The notes below the pieces were generated by a model that worked only from the letters and a program-made list of their open reading frames with translations, ran no database searches and was not told the origin of the DNA. Positions 54,668-64,000 of a DNA stretch of 64,000 nt are shown here, piece after piece. The stretch lies in contig JFHF01000036.1 in assembly GCA_000648925.1 (NCBI GenBank), positions 21,508-85,507 on the forward strand, read 5' to 3'. Origin of the DNA: Caballeronia jiangsuensis. Lineage in GTDB: Bacteria > Pseudomonadota > Gammaproteobacteria > Burkholderiales > Burkholderiaceae. Both the position numbers and the translations under genes were made by a program. Each line of letters begins with the position of its first letter. Positions within the stretch are counted from its first letter, which is position 1.

Positions 54668-56191
54668 TCAAGCCGTCGCGACCGGAATCTTGCCGATCTT
54701 CGCCTGCCATTCCGCGGGACCGGTCTTGTGGACCGACGTGCCGCTCGAATCGACGGCGACCGTCACCGGCATATCCTGCACGTCGAATTCGTAGATCGCT
54801 TCCATGCCGAGATCCTCGAACGCGAGCACTTTCGCCGCTCGAATCGCCTTCGACACGAGATACGCCGCGCCGCCGACCGCCATCAGATACGCGGCCTTGT
54901 GATTCTTGATGGCCTCGATCGCGACCGGGCCGCGCTCGGCCTTGCCGATCATCGAGATGAGGCCGGTCTGCGCGAGCATCATCTCGGTGAACTTGTCCAT
55001 GCGTGTGGCCGTGGTCGGGCCCGCCGGACCGACGGCTTCGTCGCGCACCGGATCGACCGGGCCGACGTAATAGATCACGCGGTTCGTGAAATCGACCGGC
55101 AGCTTTTCGCCCTTGGCGAGCATGTCGGCGATGCGCTTGTGCGCGGCGTCGCGGCCCGTCAGCATCTTGCCCGACAGGAGCAGCGTCTGGCCCGGCTTCC
55201 ACGACGCGACTTCTTCCGGCGTCAGCGTGTTCAGGTCGATGCGCTTGCTGGTTTCCGTGTTCGGCGCCCAGGTGACCTTCGGCCAGGCGTCGAGCGGCGG
55301 CGCTTCGAGTTTCGCGGCGCCCGATCCGTCGAGCGTGAAATGCGCATGGCGCGTGGCCGCGCAGTTCGGGATGATCGCGACCGGCTTCGATGCCGCGTGC
55401 GTCGGCGCTGCCATGATCTTCACGTCGAGCACGGTCGCGAGGCCGCCGAGACCTTGCGCGCCGATACCGAGCGCGTTCACTTTCTCGTGCAGTTCCACGC
55501 GCAGCTCTTCGATCCAGTCCTGCGGTCCGCGCGCGATGACGTCCTGAATGTCGATCGGGTCCATAAGCGATTCCTTCGCCATGACCATCGCCTTTTCAGC
55601 CGTGCCGCCGATGCCGATGCCGAGCATCCCCGGCGGGCACCAGCCGGCGCCCATCGTCGGCACGGTCTTCAGGATCCAGTCGACGATCGAATCCGACGGA
55701 TTCAGCATCGCGAACTTCGACTTGTTCTCCGAGCCGCCGCCCTTGGCCGCGACCTGCACGTCGACCTTGTCGCCTGGCACGATCTCGTAGTGGATCACGG
55801 CCGGCGTGTTGTCCTTCGTGTTCTTGCGGCCGCCTTCGGGCGGACTCACGATCGATGGGCGCAGCACGTTGTCCGGGTTCAGGTAACCGCGGCGCACGCC
55901 TTCGTTGATCATGTCGGTGACCGACATCGTCGCACCGTCCCAGCGCACATCCATGCCGACTTTCACGAACACCGTGACGATGCCCGTGTCCTGGCAGATC
56001 GGGCGCTTGCCTTCGGCGCACATGCGGCTGTTGGTCAGGATCTGCGCGATCGCGTCCTTCGCGGCGGGGCTCTCTTCCAGCTCGTAGGCGCGGCCGAGCG
56101 CCTGAATATAGTCGAGCGGATGGTAGTAGCTGATGTACTGCAGCGAATCGGCGATGCTCTGAATCAGGTCTTCCTGCTTGATGACTGTCAT
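54668..56191 (-). CDS. fumA: Fumarate hydratase class I (iron-sulfur)
   Basis: 507 residues from ATG 56191. The [4Fe-4S] class I fumarase pattern is clear: N-terminal 'LQYISYYHPLDYIQALGRAY', 'CQDTGIVTVFVKVG' near 65 (cluster Cys), 'GAGWCPPGMLGIGIGGTAEK' near 175, 'CAATRHAHFTLDGSG' near 270, and C-terminal 'VGPAGPTTATRMD'. Interconverts fumarate and malate. Oxygen- and iron-sensitive, so repression under low iron would be expected. Confidence 0.95.
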   Translation of the reverse strand: MTVIKQEDLIQSIADSLQYISYYHPLDYIQALGRAYELEESPAAKDAIAQILTNSRMCAEGKRPICQDTGIVTVFVKVGMDVRWDGATMSVTDMINEGVRRGYLNPDNVLRPSIVSPPEGGRKNTKDNTPAVIHYEIVPGDKVDVQVAAKGGGSENKSKFAMLNPSDSIVDWILKTVPTMGAGWCPPGMLGIGIGGTAEKAMVMAKESLMDPIDIQDVIARGPQDWIEELRVELHEKVNALGIGAQGLGGLATVLDVKIMAAPTHAASKPVAIIPNCAATRHAHFTLDGSGAAKLEAPPLDAWPKVTWAPNTETSKRIDLNTLTPEEVASWKPGQTLLLSGKMLTGRDAAHKRIADMLAKGEKLPVDFTNRVIYYVGPVDPVRDEAVGPAGPTTATRMDKFTEMMLAQTGLISMIGKAERGPVAIEAIKNHKAAYLMAVGGAAYLVSKAIRAAKVLAFEDLGMEAIYEFDVQDMPVTVAVDSSGTSVHKTGPAEWQAKIGKIPVATA

Positions 56192-56241
56192 GGCTTGGGC
56201 TCTGGGGGACGAAATTATTTGTGCGCGTTCTCTCGGACGCT

Positions 56242-56829
56242 TCAGTCGAGCGCGCTGCGGGGCGCGACGGTTTCGCTGTGAAAGTGCGTCGGATGCGTAT
56301 GCGTGGTCAGCCGGTCGACATACGCCATGATGAGCGCGGAAAGGAGGAACGCGACATGGATGATCACCTGCCACATCACCCCGTAGAACGTGTGCTGGTC
56401 GGGGTTGATGAAGGTTTTCAGCAGATGGATCGACGAGATGCTGATGAGCGCCATCGACAGCTTCACTTTCAGCACGCCCGCGTTGACGTGATCGAGCCAT
56501 TCGGGCTCGTCGGGATGGCCTTCCACGCCGAGGCGCGACACGAAGGTCTCATACCCGCCGACGATCACCATGATGAGCAGATTCGAGATCATGACCACGT
56601 CGATCAGGCCGAGGACGACGAGCATGATGTTGGTTTCGTCGAGCGTCATCGCGTGCGTGACGAGGTGCCACACTTCCTTCAGGAACAACACGACGTAGAC
56701 GGCTTGCGCGACGATCAGGCCCAGATAGAGCGGTACCTGGAGCCATCGGCTCATGAAGATGACTTTTGGCAGCACTTTCATCGAGCCGGGCTGAGAGGGC
56801 GAGGCGGAAGAATGCTTCGGAGCGGACAT
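56242..56829 (-). CDS. YqhA/UPF0114 family membrane protein
   Basis: 195 residues with about four membrane segments (LGLIVAQAVYVVLFL, 'IMLVVLGLIDVVMISNLLIM', SMALISISSIHLLKTF, 'VIIHVAFLLSALIMAYVDRL') and the family phrase 'VGGYETFVSRLG'. Function unknown. Fifty bases upstream of the fumarase gene on the same strand; could be co-transcribed. Confidence 0.88.
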   Translation of the reverse strand: MSAPKHSSASPSQPGSMKVLPKVIFMSRWLQVPLYLGLIVAQAVYVVLFLKEVWHLVTHAMTLDETNIMLVVLGLIDVVMISNLLIMVIVGGYETFVSRLGVEGHPDEPEWLDHVNAGVLKVKLSMALISISSIHLLKTFINPDQHTFYGVMWQVIIHVAFLLSALIMAYVDRLTTHTHPTHFHSETVAPRSALD

Positions 56830-57021
56830 GGGCGGCTTTTCAGTCGAGGTGGATCGGACCGGAAATGATGACGGGCGAATATGACGAAGAAAAACGTACG
56901 ATGCGCCGGCAAACGCGCGTTTGAGCGCAATTGCGGTGTCAGGAAGCCCGCTATTGTAGCGCGTCGCCGCGCGGGCCTGCCGAAAGCTTTCAGAATGCGC
57001 TGAGGAACGGCCGAGCCGCTG

Positions 57022-57921
57022 CTAAACACCCGTTTCCCTCGGCACGGTGCCGGTAGCGCGCGACTTGAAGCTCGCGAGCGCGATGCCCGTCACGACGCAC
57101 GCGAGCGCCACGCCATGCGCGAGCGTCGGCCGCTCGTCGAGGAAAGCGATGCCGTAGAGCGCCGCCGCCACCGGCAGCACGGCGCAGAACACGCCGGCGA
57201 GACTGCCGTCGACGTGGCGGATGCCTTTCATCCATAGCCAGAACGAGAAGATGCTGGCGGAGAGTCCATACCACAGGACGAGCGCCCACGTGTCCCAGGC
57301 GACGCCGGTCCAGTCGAACTGCGCGAGCGAAGCCGCCCCGACGGGCAGCATCAGCAGCAGACCGATGGCGTGTGTGTACGCGCAGATGTCGATGGCGGGC
57401 AGCGTCTGCGTGAGACGGCGCGACAGGATCACATAGAGCGATTCGCAGCACACCGCGCCGAGCACCATCAGATTGCCGGGCAAGGAGCTCGCGCCCGTGT
57501 CGCCGGCCTGAGCGACGTTGATGACGAGCACGCCCGCGATCGCCAGTCCGATGGACGCGAACGCACGTCCGCCCGGCTTCTCCTTCAGGAAGATCCACGC
57601 GAAGAGCGCGACCACGGCCGGAATCGTGCTCGTGATGACGCCCGCCGCGACCGCGCTCGTGCGCGCGACGCCGCCCAGCATCAGCAGCGTGAAACCGAAT
57701 GTGCCGAACAATGCCTGCAGGAAAAGATTGACCCACTCGCCGCGCGCGACGCGCTTCATCTTCGACCAGCGCAACAGCGGCCAGAGCACCGCGAGCGCGA
57801 TCACGAAGCGCAGCAGCGCGAAGAGCGGAACGGGAACGGAAGCGACGATCGACTTGCCGATGCCGACGTTGCTTCCGACGAGCAGCATGGAGCCGATGAG
57901 TAATAGGGCGTAGCGATTCAA
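57022..57921 (-). CDS. EamA-family (DMT) transporter
   Basis: 299 residues, ten hydrophobic segments arranged as two EamA repeats ('LRFVIALAVLWPLLRW', 'FGTFGFTLLMLGGVARTSAV', 'VVALFAWIFLKEKPGGRAF' in the first; 'SIFSFWLWMKGIRHVDGSLA' and AALYGIAFLDERPTLAHG in the second). Probable exporter of amino acids or other metabolites; substrate unknown. Confidence 0.9.
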   Translation of the reverse strand: MNRYALLLIGSMLLVGSNVGIGKSIVASVPVPLFALLRFVIALAVLWPLLRWSKMKRVARGEWVNLFLQALFGTFGFTLLMLGGVARTSAVAAGVITSTIPAVVALFAWIFLKEKPGGRAFASIGLAIAGVLVINVAQAGDTGASSLPGNLMVLGAVCCESLYVILSRRLTQTLPAIDICAYTHAIGLLLMLPVGAASLAQFDWTGVAWDTWALVLWYGLSASIFSFWLWMKGIRHVDGSLAGVFCAVLPVAAALYGIAFLDERPTLAHGVALACVVTGIALASFKSRATGTVPRETGV

Positions 57922-58254
57922 GCTGGATACCGCGCGGGTAGTTCAGTTACGATTGTGGGGACGCATTGTAGAAGCCGCGTGGACTCCGTGTATACCCCGT
58001 GCTCGTTGGGCGGGCCACGTAAGAAGCGGGTAAGTTGAACGGCTTATCTTGAATTCAATGCAGGATGTCATGGGCGGCGGAATATGCCCTGACATGCTTT
58101 TCGTGCCGCCCGGCACGGTTCAACGGAGACAAGGTTGGAAACGGGAACGCCGCGCGCTTCCCGCGTTCGAACCTCATAAACATGCGGCGCACGCAGCCCA
58201 TTCAGCGATGCGCGCGCCGCCGGATTTTGGAAACACCATCAGGAGAGGTTGTCG
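57922..58254. other. Divergent promoter region between the EamA gene and acs
   Basis: 333 bases. Frames that cross it (58049-58660, 58065-58454) continue into acs in other frames and are shadows. No clear promoter pair or operator seen; AGGAGAGG before the acs ATG is the only firm signal. Confidence 0.4.
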
Positions 58255-60237
<1,983 letters not shown>

Positions 60238-60314
60238 TCCTGCGCCGGCCGCGGCCCGCTGCGGGCGCGGTCGATCCTTATTGCCGATGCCATGCGGTTT
60301 TGTTAAAAAGCCGC

Positions 60315-60641
60315 ATGTCCGATTTCTCCAGCCCGACGCCCGCCTCACCGCCGCCCGTATCGGCGGCGATGGCGCGTGCGCATCGGCGCTACTGGCGCTT
60401 CAACCTCGCGCTGATCGCCGTGCTGATGACGATCGGCTTCATCGTCTCGTTCGGTCTGCCGCTCTTCGCGCAACGCTTCGAGCACGTGCGCGTCGCGGGC
60501 TTTCCTTTGCCGTTCTACTTCGGCGCGCAGGGCGCGATTCTCGTCTACGTCGCGCTGATTCTTATCTATATCGTGCTGATGCAAGTCGCCGATGCGCGCC
60601 TTCTGCGTGCCGCCCGGTCGGAACAGGGCGATGAAGCATGA
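60315..60641 (+). CDS. DUF4212 small subunit of a sodium/solute symporter
   Basis: 108 residues with two membrane segments ('WRFNLALIAVLMTIGFIVSF', 'GAQGAILVYVALILIYIVLM') and the DUF4212 phrase 'FPLPFYFGAQG'. The family is always encoded beside the next type of gene. Its stop overlaps the symporter start (ATGA). Confidence 0.9.
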   Translation: MSDFSSPTPASPPPVSAAMARAHRRYWRFNLALIAVLMTIGFIVSFGLPLFAQRFEHVRVAGFPLPFYFGAQGAILVYVALILIYIVLMQVADARLLRAARSEQGDEA

Positions 60642-62662
60642 AGCTCACGAACCGGCTGATCGTCTACTACACGCTCTATACGCTAGGCTTTCTGCTTTTC
60701 ATCTTTCTGATGGAGCGCATCGAGCGCACGACAGGGCCGGGCATGTGGATCGGCTATGTGTTCCTGTTCGTGCCGATCGCCGTGTATGCGGTGATCGGCC
60801 TCTTGTCGCGCACGTCCGATCTCGTCGAATACTACGTGGCGGGGCGGCGCGTGCCGTCCGCGTTCAATGGCATGGCGACCGCCGCCGACTGGCTCTCGGC
60901 CGCGTCGTTCATCGGTCTCGCGGGTTCGATCTATGCGAGCGGCTACGATGGCCTCGCGTACGTGATGGGCTGGACGGGCGGCTACTGTCTCGTTGCTTTC
61001 CTGCTCGCGCCCTACGTGCGCAAGCTCGCGCGCTACACGATTCCCGATTTTCTCGGCACGCGCTTTTCCAGCAATCTGGTGCGCGCGCTCGCGGCCGTCG
61101 CGGCGATTCTCTGTTCGTTCGTGTATCTCGTCGCGCAGATTCAGGGCATCGGGTTGATTGCGTCGCGCTTCATCGGCATCGAGTTTTCGATCGGCATCTT
61201 TTGTGGCCTCGCGGGCATTCTCGTGTGCTCGTTTCTCGGCGGCATGCGCGCGGTGACATGGACGCAAGTCGCGCAATACATCATCCTCATCAGCGCGATG
61301 CTGATTCCCGTGTCGATGATCGCTCATCGCGAAGGGCTCGGCTGGTTTCCGCAATTCAACTATGGACGCGTAATGGAGCGAGTCGAAGCGCTCGAACGCG
61401 AAGTCGCCGTCTCGCCCGATGAAGCGCGCGTGCGCGCCGATTTTCAGCGTCAGGCCGCGCAGATTCAGCAGCGCATCGATGCGTTGCCGCGTTCGTTCCA
61501 CGACGAGCACGCGCGCCTCGTCGCCGAAATCGCCGAATTGCGCCGGCACAACGGGCCGCTGCGCGAGATCAACGAACGTGAGCGCGAGCTTGCGGCCTTT
61601 CCGCGCGATCCCGCCGACGCGCAAGCCAAATGGTCCCGCGAACGCGATGCATTGATCGAGCGCGTCGCCGCGCCGGTGCCGATGACCGAGGCGTTCGCGC
61701 CCGGCTCTTCCGGCGACGAGAGTCCGCGGCTGCATCAGGTGAACTTTCTGTCGCTGCTCCTGTGCCTGTCGATCGGCACGGCGAGCCTGCCGCACATTCT
61801 CACGCGCTACAACACGACGACGTCGGTGTCGTCTGCGCGGCGTTCGGTCGGGTGGACGCTGTTCTTCGTCGCGCTTTTCTATTTGACGGTGCCGGTGCTC
61901 GCGGTGCTGATCAAACACGAGATATTGACGGGACTCGTCGGTCATCGCTTCGCGGATCTGCCGCAGTGGGTCACGCAGTGGCGGCGCGTGGAGCCGTATC
62001 TGATCCGCATCAGCGACGTGAACGGCGACGGCATCGTGCGCTGGGCCGGCATCCAGATGCAGCCGGACATGGTGGTGCTCGCGGCGCCCGAGATTGCCGG
62101 ATTGCCGTATGTGATCTCCGGCCTGATCGCGGCGGGCGCGCTGGCGGCTGCGCTCTCGACGGCCGACGGCTTGCTGCTCACGATCGCCAACGCGCTGTCG
62201 CACGATGTGTACTACTGCATGGTCGATCGCCGCGCGTCCAGTCAACGGCGCGTGACGATCTCCAAGATTCTGCTGCTCGGCGTCGCGTTGCTCGCGTCGT
62301 ATGTGGCGTCGCTCAATGCGGGCAACATTCTTTTTCTCGTCGGCGCGGCGTTTTCTCTTGCGGCGTCGAGTCTCTTTCCGGCGCTCGTGCTCGGCGTGTT
62401 CTGGAAGCGCACGACACAGCGTGGCGTCGTCGCGGGGATGATCGCGGGGCTCGTCGTGTGCGTGTACTACATCGTGTCGACGTATCCGTTCTTCGTGCAA
62501 CTGACGGGCTTCGCGGGGCCGCGCTGGTTCGGCATCGAGCCGATCAGCTCGGGCGTGTTCGGTGTGCCAGCGGGGTTCGCGGTGGCGATCGCGGTGAGCC
62601 TTGTCGATCGCAAACCGGATGCGTACACGCGGGCGCTCGTCGATTACATTCGTCATCCGTAG
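60638..62662 (+). CDS. Sodium:solute symporter (VC_2705 type, ActP-like)
   Basis: 674 residues, about 13 membrane segments, SSS family: 'DLVEYYVAGRRVPSAFNGMA', 'ADWLSAASFIGLAGSIYASG', SLPHILTRYNTTTSVSSARR and 'AGALAAALSTADGLLLTIAN'. Between segments 6 and 7 there is a charged, helical insertion of about 125 residues (242-368), much longer than the loop in E. coli ActP (549 residues). The position after acs suggests acetate or another short acid as substrate (inferred). Confidence 0.9.
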   Translation: MKLTNRLIVYYTLYTLGFLLFIFLMERIERTTGPGMWIGYVFLFVPIAVYAVIGLLSRTSDLVEYYVAGRRVPSAFNGMATAADWLSAASFIGLAGSIYASGYDGLAYVMGWTGGYCLVAFLLAPYVRKLARYTIPDFLGTRFSSNLVRALAAVAAILCSFVYLVAQIQGIGLIASRFIGIEFSIGIFCGLAGILVCSFLGGMRAVTWTQVAQYIILISAMLIPVSMIAHREGLGWFPQFNYGRVMERVEALEREVAVSPDEARVRADFQRQAAQIQQRIDALPRSFHDEHARLVAEIAELRRHNGPLREINERERELAAFPRDPADAQAKWSRERDALIERVAAPVPMTEAFAPGSSGDESPRLHQVNFLSLLLCLSIGTASLPHILTRYNTTTSVSSARRSVGWTLFFVALFYLTVPVLAVLIKHEILTGLVGHRFADLPQWVTQWRRVEPYLIRISDVNGDGIVRWAGIQMQPDMVVLAAPEIAGLPYVISGLIAAGALAAALSTADGLLLTIANALSHDVYYCMVDRRASSQRRVTISKILLLGVALLASYVASLNAGNILFLVGAAFSLAASSLFPALVLGVFWKRTTQRGVVAGMIAGLVVCVYYIVSTYPFFVQLTGFAGPRWFGIEPISSGVFGVPAGFAVAIAVSLVDRKPDAYTRALVDYIRHP

Positions 62663-62705
62663 GGGCTGGCGCACGCGCGGGAAGTTGGTATAATCGCGGT
62701 CTTCC

Positions 62706-62795
62706 GGAGAGATGGATGAGTGGTTTAAGTCGCACGCCTGGAAAGCGTGTATAGGGTAAAACCTATCGGGGGTTCGAATCCCCCTCTCTCCGCCA
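62706..62795 (+). tRNA. serX: tRNA-Ser (GGA anticodon)
   Basis: Acceptor GGAGAGA (62706-62712) pairs with TCTCTCC (62785-62791), then G and encoded CCA. D-arm TGGATGAGTGG, anticodon loop CTGGAAA (GGA, reads UCC/UCU), long variable arm ATAGGGTAAAACCTAT as in class II tRNAs, and TTCGAATC in the T loop. A promoter-like TTGGTATAATCG precedes it. The symbol is only a placeholder by analogy. Confidence 0.95.
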
Positions 62796-62802
62796 GAATC
62801 TC

Positions 62803-62829
62803 AAGCCCTTGATCTTCAAGGGCTTTTTT
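62803..62829 (+). terminator. Terminator after tRNA-Ser
   Basis: AAGCCCTTGA pairs with TCAAGGGCTT around TCT, followed by TTTT; eight bases after the CCA end. Confidence 0.85.
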
Positions 62830-63091
62830 CATGCGCAATTGATATTCGATGTTGCGCAAGATCAATCGACGTAGCGCGAAACGTCGAGCGCTGCCGTTTC
62901 GATGCTCGTGTGGTTCCGACTTCAAAGCCCCGCGCACTTTCATCATTTTCCTAAGCCGTCACCGCAGTCGCGAACCTGGTTCATCGACGATTCACGCAGT
63001 AAAAATTTCGGATAACTATATAACGCCGACCGCGCAAGATCAGCAGCACGGCAGCGCGCGAGTGAAGGAAAGGGGGGAAAGGCAGGAAGGG

Positions 63092-63199
63092 ATGTCGTAA
63101 GAGTAGTGGGTGCCGGTATGGCTGCGCCTCTAATAATGCTCGATGAACTCTCGCACATGGCAGGGCGCAGCGGCCCATGCAACCCACCTCTTACGACAT
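63092..63199. repeat. Long imperfect inverted repeat in a gene-free interval
   Basis: ATGTCGTAAGAG (63092-63103) and its exact complement (63188-63199) are followed inward by further pairing blocks (TGGGT, ATGG, TGCGCC), giving arms of about 38 bases and a loop of about 30. No gene is seen in 62,830-63,282. It could be a structured RNA, or the remains of a mobile element. Confidence 0.6.
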
Positions 63200-63282
63200 T
63201 CAGAAGGATAGTCGATACGCGCCAGAAAGGAATCGGATAAGTCGCGTTATGCGAGCGATAAACCTTTCAATTTCGAGACCGC

Positions 63283-63525
63283 TCAGCGTCGTACCGGCTT
63301 TCGGGCGAATGCGGCGATAGGATCATCGTCAGCCGTTGTGATCGCGGTCTGAACCGGAGCCTTATGCGGCGCCTTCGCGCTCTTCTGCAGTGCAGCAGAC
63401 TTTGGCTGAGTGTGAGCGATCTCGGCGCTCGACATCCACTGCTCGGTGTATCTCGCGCTGGCGGGCGAGGCGCTCGAAAAGAGCGCAACGGCGACCGTCG
63501 TCAGAATAACGCTGGGTGTTCGCAT
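63283..63525 (-). CDS. Small secreted protein, unrecognised
   Basis: 80 residues from ATG 63525. Signal peptide MRTPSVILTTVAVALFSSAS with a cut near PASA; the mature part is Lys/Ala-rich (KSAALQKSAKAPHKAPVQ) and ends ARKPVRR. No family recognised. It lies 67 bases downstream of the next gene on the same strand. Confidence 0.6.
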   Translation of the reverse strand: MRTPSVILTTVAVALFSSASPASARYTEQWMSSAEIAHTQPKSAALQKSAKAPHKAPVQTAITTADDDPIAAFARKPVRR

Positions 63526-63592
63526 GGTTGTGAAGTCGTTCTGGAACAGCGATCTCGCTCGCGGCACGGCGGCATGCGAGCGAGACGAAAAC

Positions 63593-63967
63593 TCAGTGCG
63601 AGGAGATCATCATCGGAGCGTTCTGATTTTCCGCGTCGTAGTGCAGGGCCGAATTGGCCGCCTGCTCGTGAACCAGAACTTCGCGCGCGGCCTGAGCGCC
63701 TCGCTCATACCCCGACTTCGTCGCGTGTTCCTCGAGCGCGCCGATGAGCGGCAACTGTTCCTCAGCGACCGAGCGCATCAGATTCAGAATGTCGCGACGC
63801 ATCGATTCGGAATACCCGCAGAACTGTTCGAAACCGCCCGGCGCCGCAACCATATTCACAAGCGACATGAGCAGGCGAGCGCGGGTCGCGCAATGCTCGC
63901 TGACTTGCACCGATTGCGAGAGCGTCGCGTAGCCGTTTGCGTCGACGGAAATCTGCAGTTCTTTCAT
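63593..63967 (-). CDS. Hypothetical cytoplasmic protein, unrecognised
   Basis: 124 residues from ATG 63967, with AGAGG about eight bases upstream. Soluble and mostly helical; phrases such as 'EHCATRARLLMSLVNMVAAP' and 'SGYERGAQAAREVLVHEQAA' give no family I can name. Codon use is like its neighbours. No transcript partner can be seen to the right because the window ends. Confidence 0.65.
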   Translation of the reverse strand: MKELQISVDANGYATLSQSVQVSEHCATRARLLMSLVNMVAAPGGFEQFCGYSESMRRDILNLMRSVAEEQLPLIGALEEHATKSGYERGAQAAREVLVHEQAANSALHYDAENQNAPMMISSH

Positions 63968-64000
63968 TCTTGAGCCTCTTGTAAAAATAGAAAGGTTGTA

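Noticed and set aside
62706..62795. The tRNA-Ser gene as an occupied integration site
   Set aside because: No integrase and no duplicated tRNA end was found within the window; possible only if the element lies further right.
63092..63199. Possible CRISPR-like or direct-repeat array
   Set aside because: There is only one inverted pair and no regularly spaced direct repeats.

Overview
The window is a high-GC stretch of beta-proteobacterial chromosome. Its content fits a Burkholderia-like genus (Burkholderia, Paraburkholderia or Caballeronia): a glnA-ntrB-ntrC nitrogen cluster, a pyruvate dehydrogenase operon whose E3 carries lipoyl domains, a phasin, a hemP-type haemin uptake gene, ftrABCD iron uptake, tonB-exbB-exbD, and a sodium/solute symporter with a DUF4212 partner. 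Most of it is ordinary core chromosome. No prophage, integrase, transposase gene, CRISPR array or rRNA operon is visible. The genus call is an inference from gene content, not from a database comparison.

Layout. 0-5 kb: the tail of an HrpA-type helicase, a secreted beta-propeller protein, and a tight run of fatty acid hydroxylase/sterol desaturase, EI24 membrane protein, CinA-type domain protein and CutC, followed by an opposed rhodanese. 5.4-10 kb: the nitrogen regulon (glnA with NtrC sites and a sigma-54 promoter, then glnL/ntrB and glnG/ntrC). 10-15.4 kb: xthA, a 0.6 kb nested palindromic element without a gene, an acetyltransferase, and a LysR / degenerate nitrilase / cytosine-deaminase-like locus. 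15.4-24.7 kb, minus strand: prlC, folD, the DUF2950-DUF3300 pair, and a FixJ/FixL-like two-component system. 25-31.5 kb: aceE-aceF-lpdA. 31.7-42.3 kb: phasin, a PBP7-like D,D-endopeptidase, IclR with lutA-lutB, a proline/glycine-rich lipoprotein, a small secreted protein, an aromatic/aspartate aminotransferase, and uvrB.

42.4-54.5 kb is an iron-rich district. It has ftrABCD behind a Fur-like box, a GlcG/HbpS-like protein, hemP behind a Fur-like box with a structured 3' region, then (after OsmC, pirin and LysR genes) exbD-exbB-tonB, a 20-residue membrane peptide that I could read between tonB and bfd, bfd behind a Fur-like box, murI and bfr. 54.6-62.8 kb holds class I fumarase, a YqhA-type membrane protein, an EamA exporter, acetyl-CoA synthetase with a DUF4212/symporter pair, and tRNA-Ser(GGA). 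The last kilobase holds a long imperfect inverted repeat and two unrecognised small genes.

Functional themes: nitrogen assimilation and its regulation; pyruvate, acetate and lactate metabolism (aceEF-lpdA, acs plus symporter, lutAB, fumarase); and iron acquisition, storage and sparing. No single cassette looks like an entirely new system. The most interesting items are the nested palindrome at about 10.97-11.57 kb, the 20-aa peptide in the bfd-tonB interval, the structured RNA candidate after hemP, and the nitrilase-fold protein that lacks two of its three catalytic residues next to a CodA-like deaminase.
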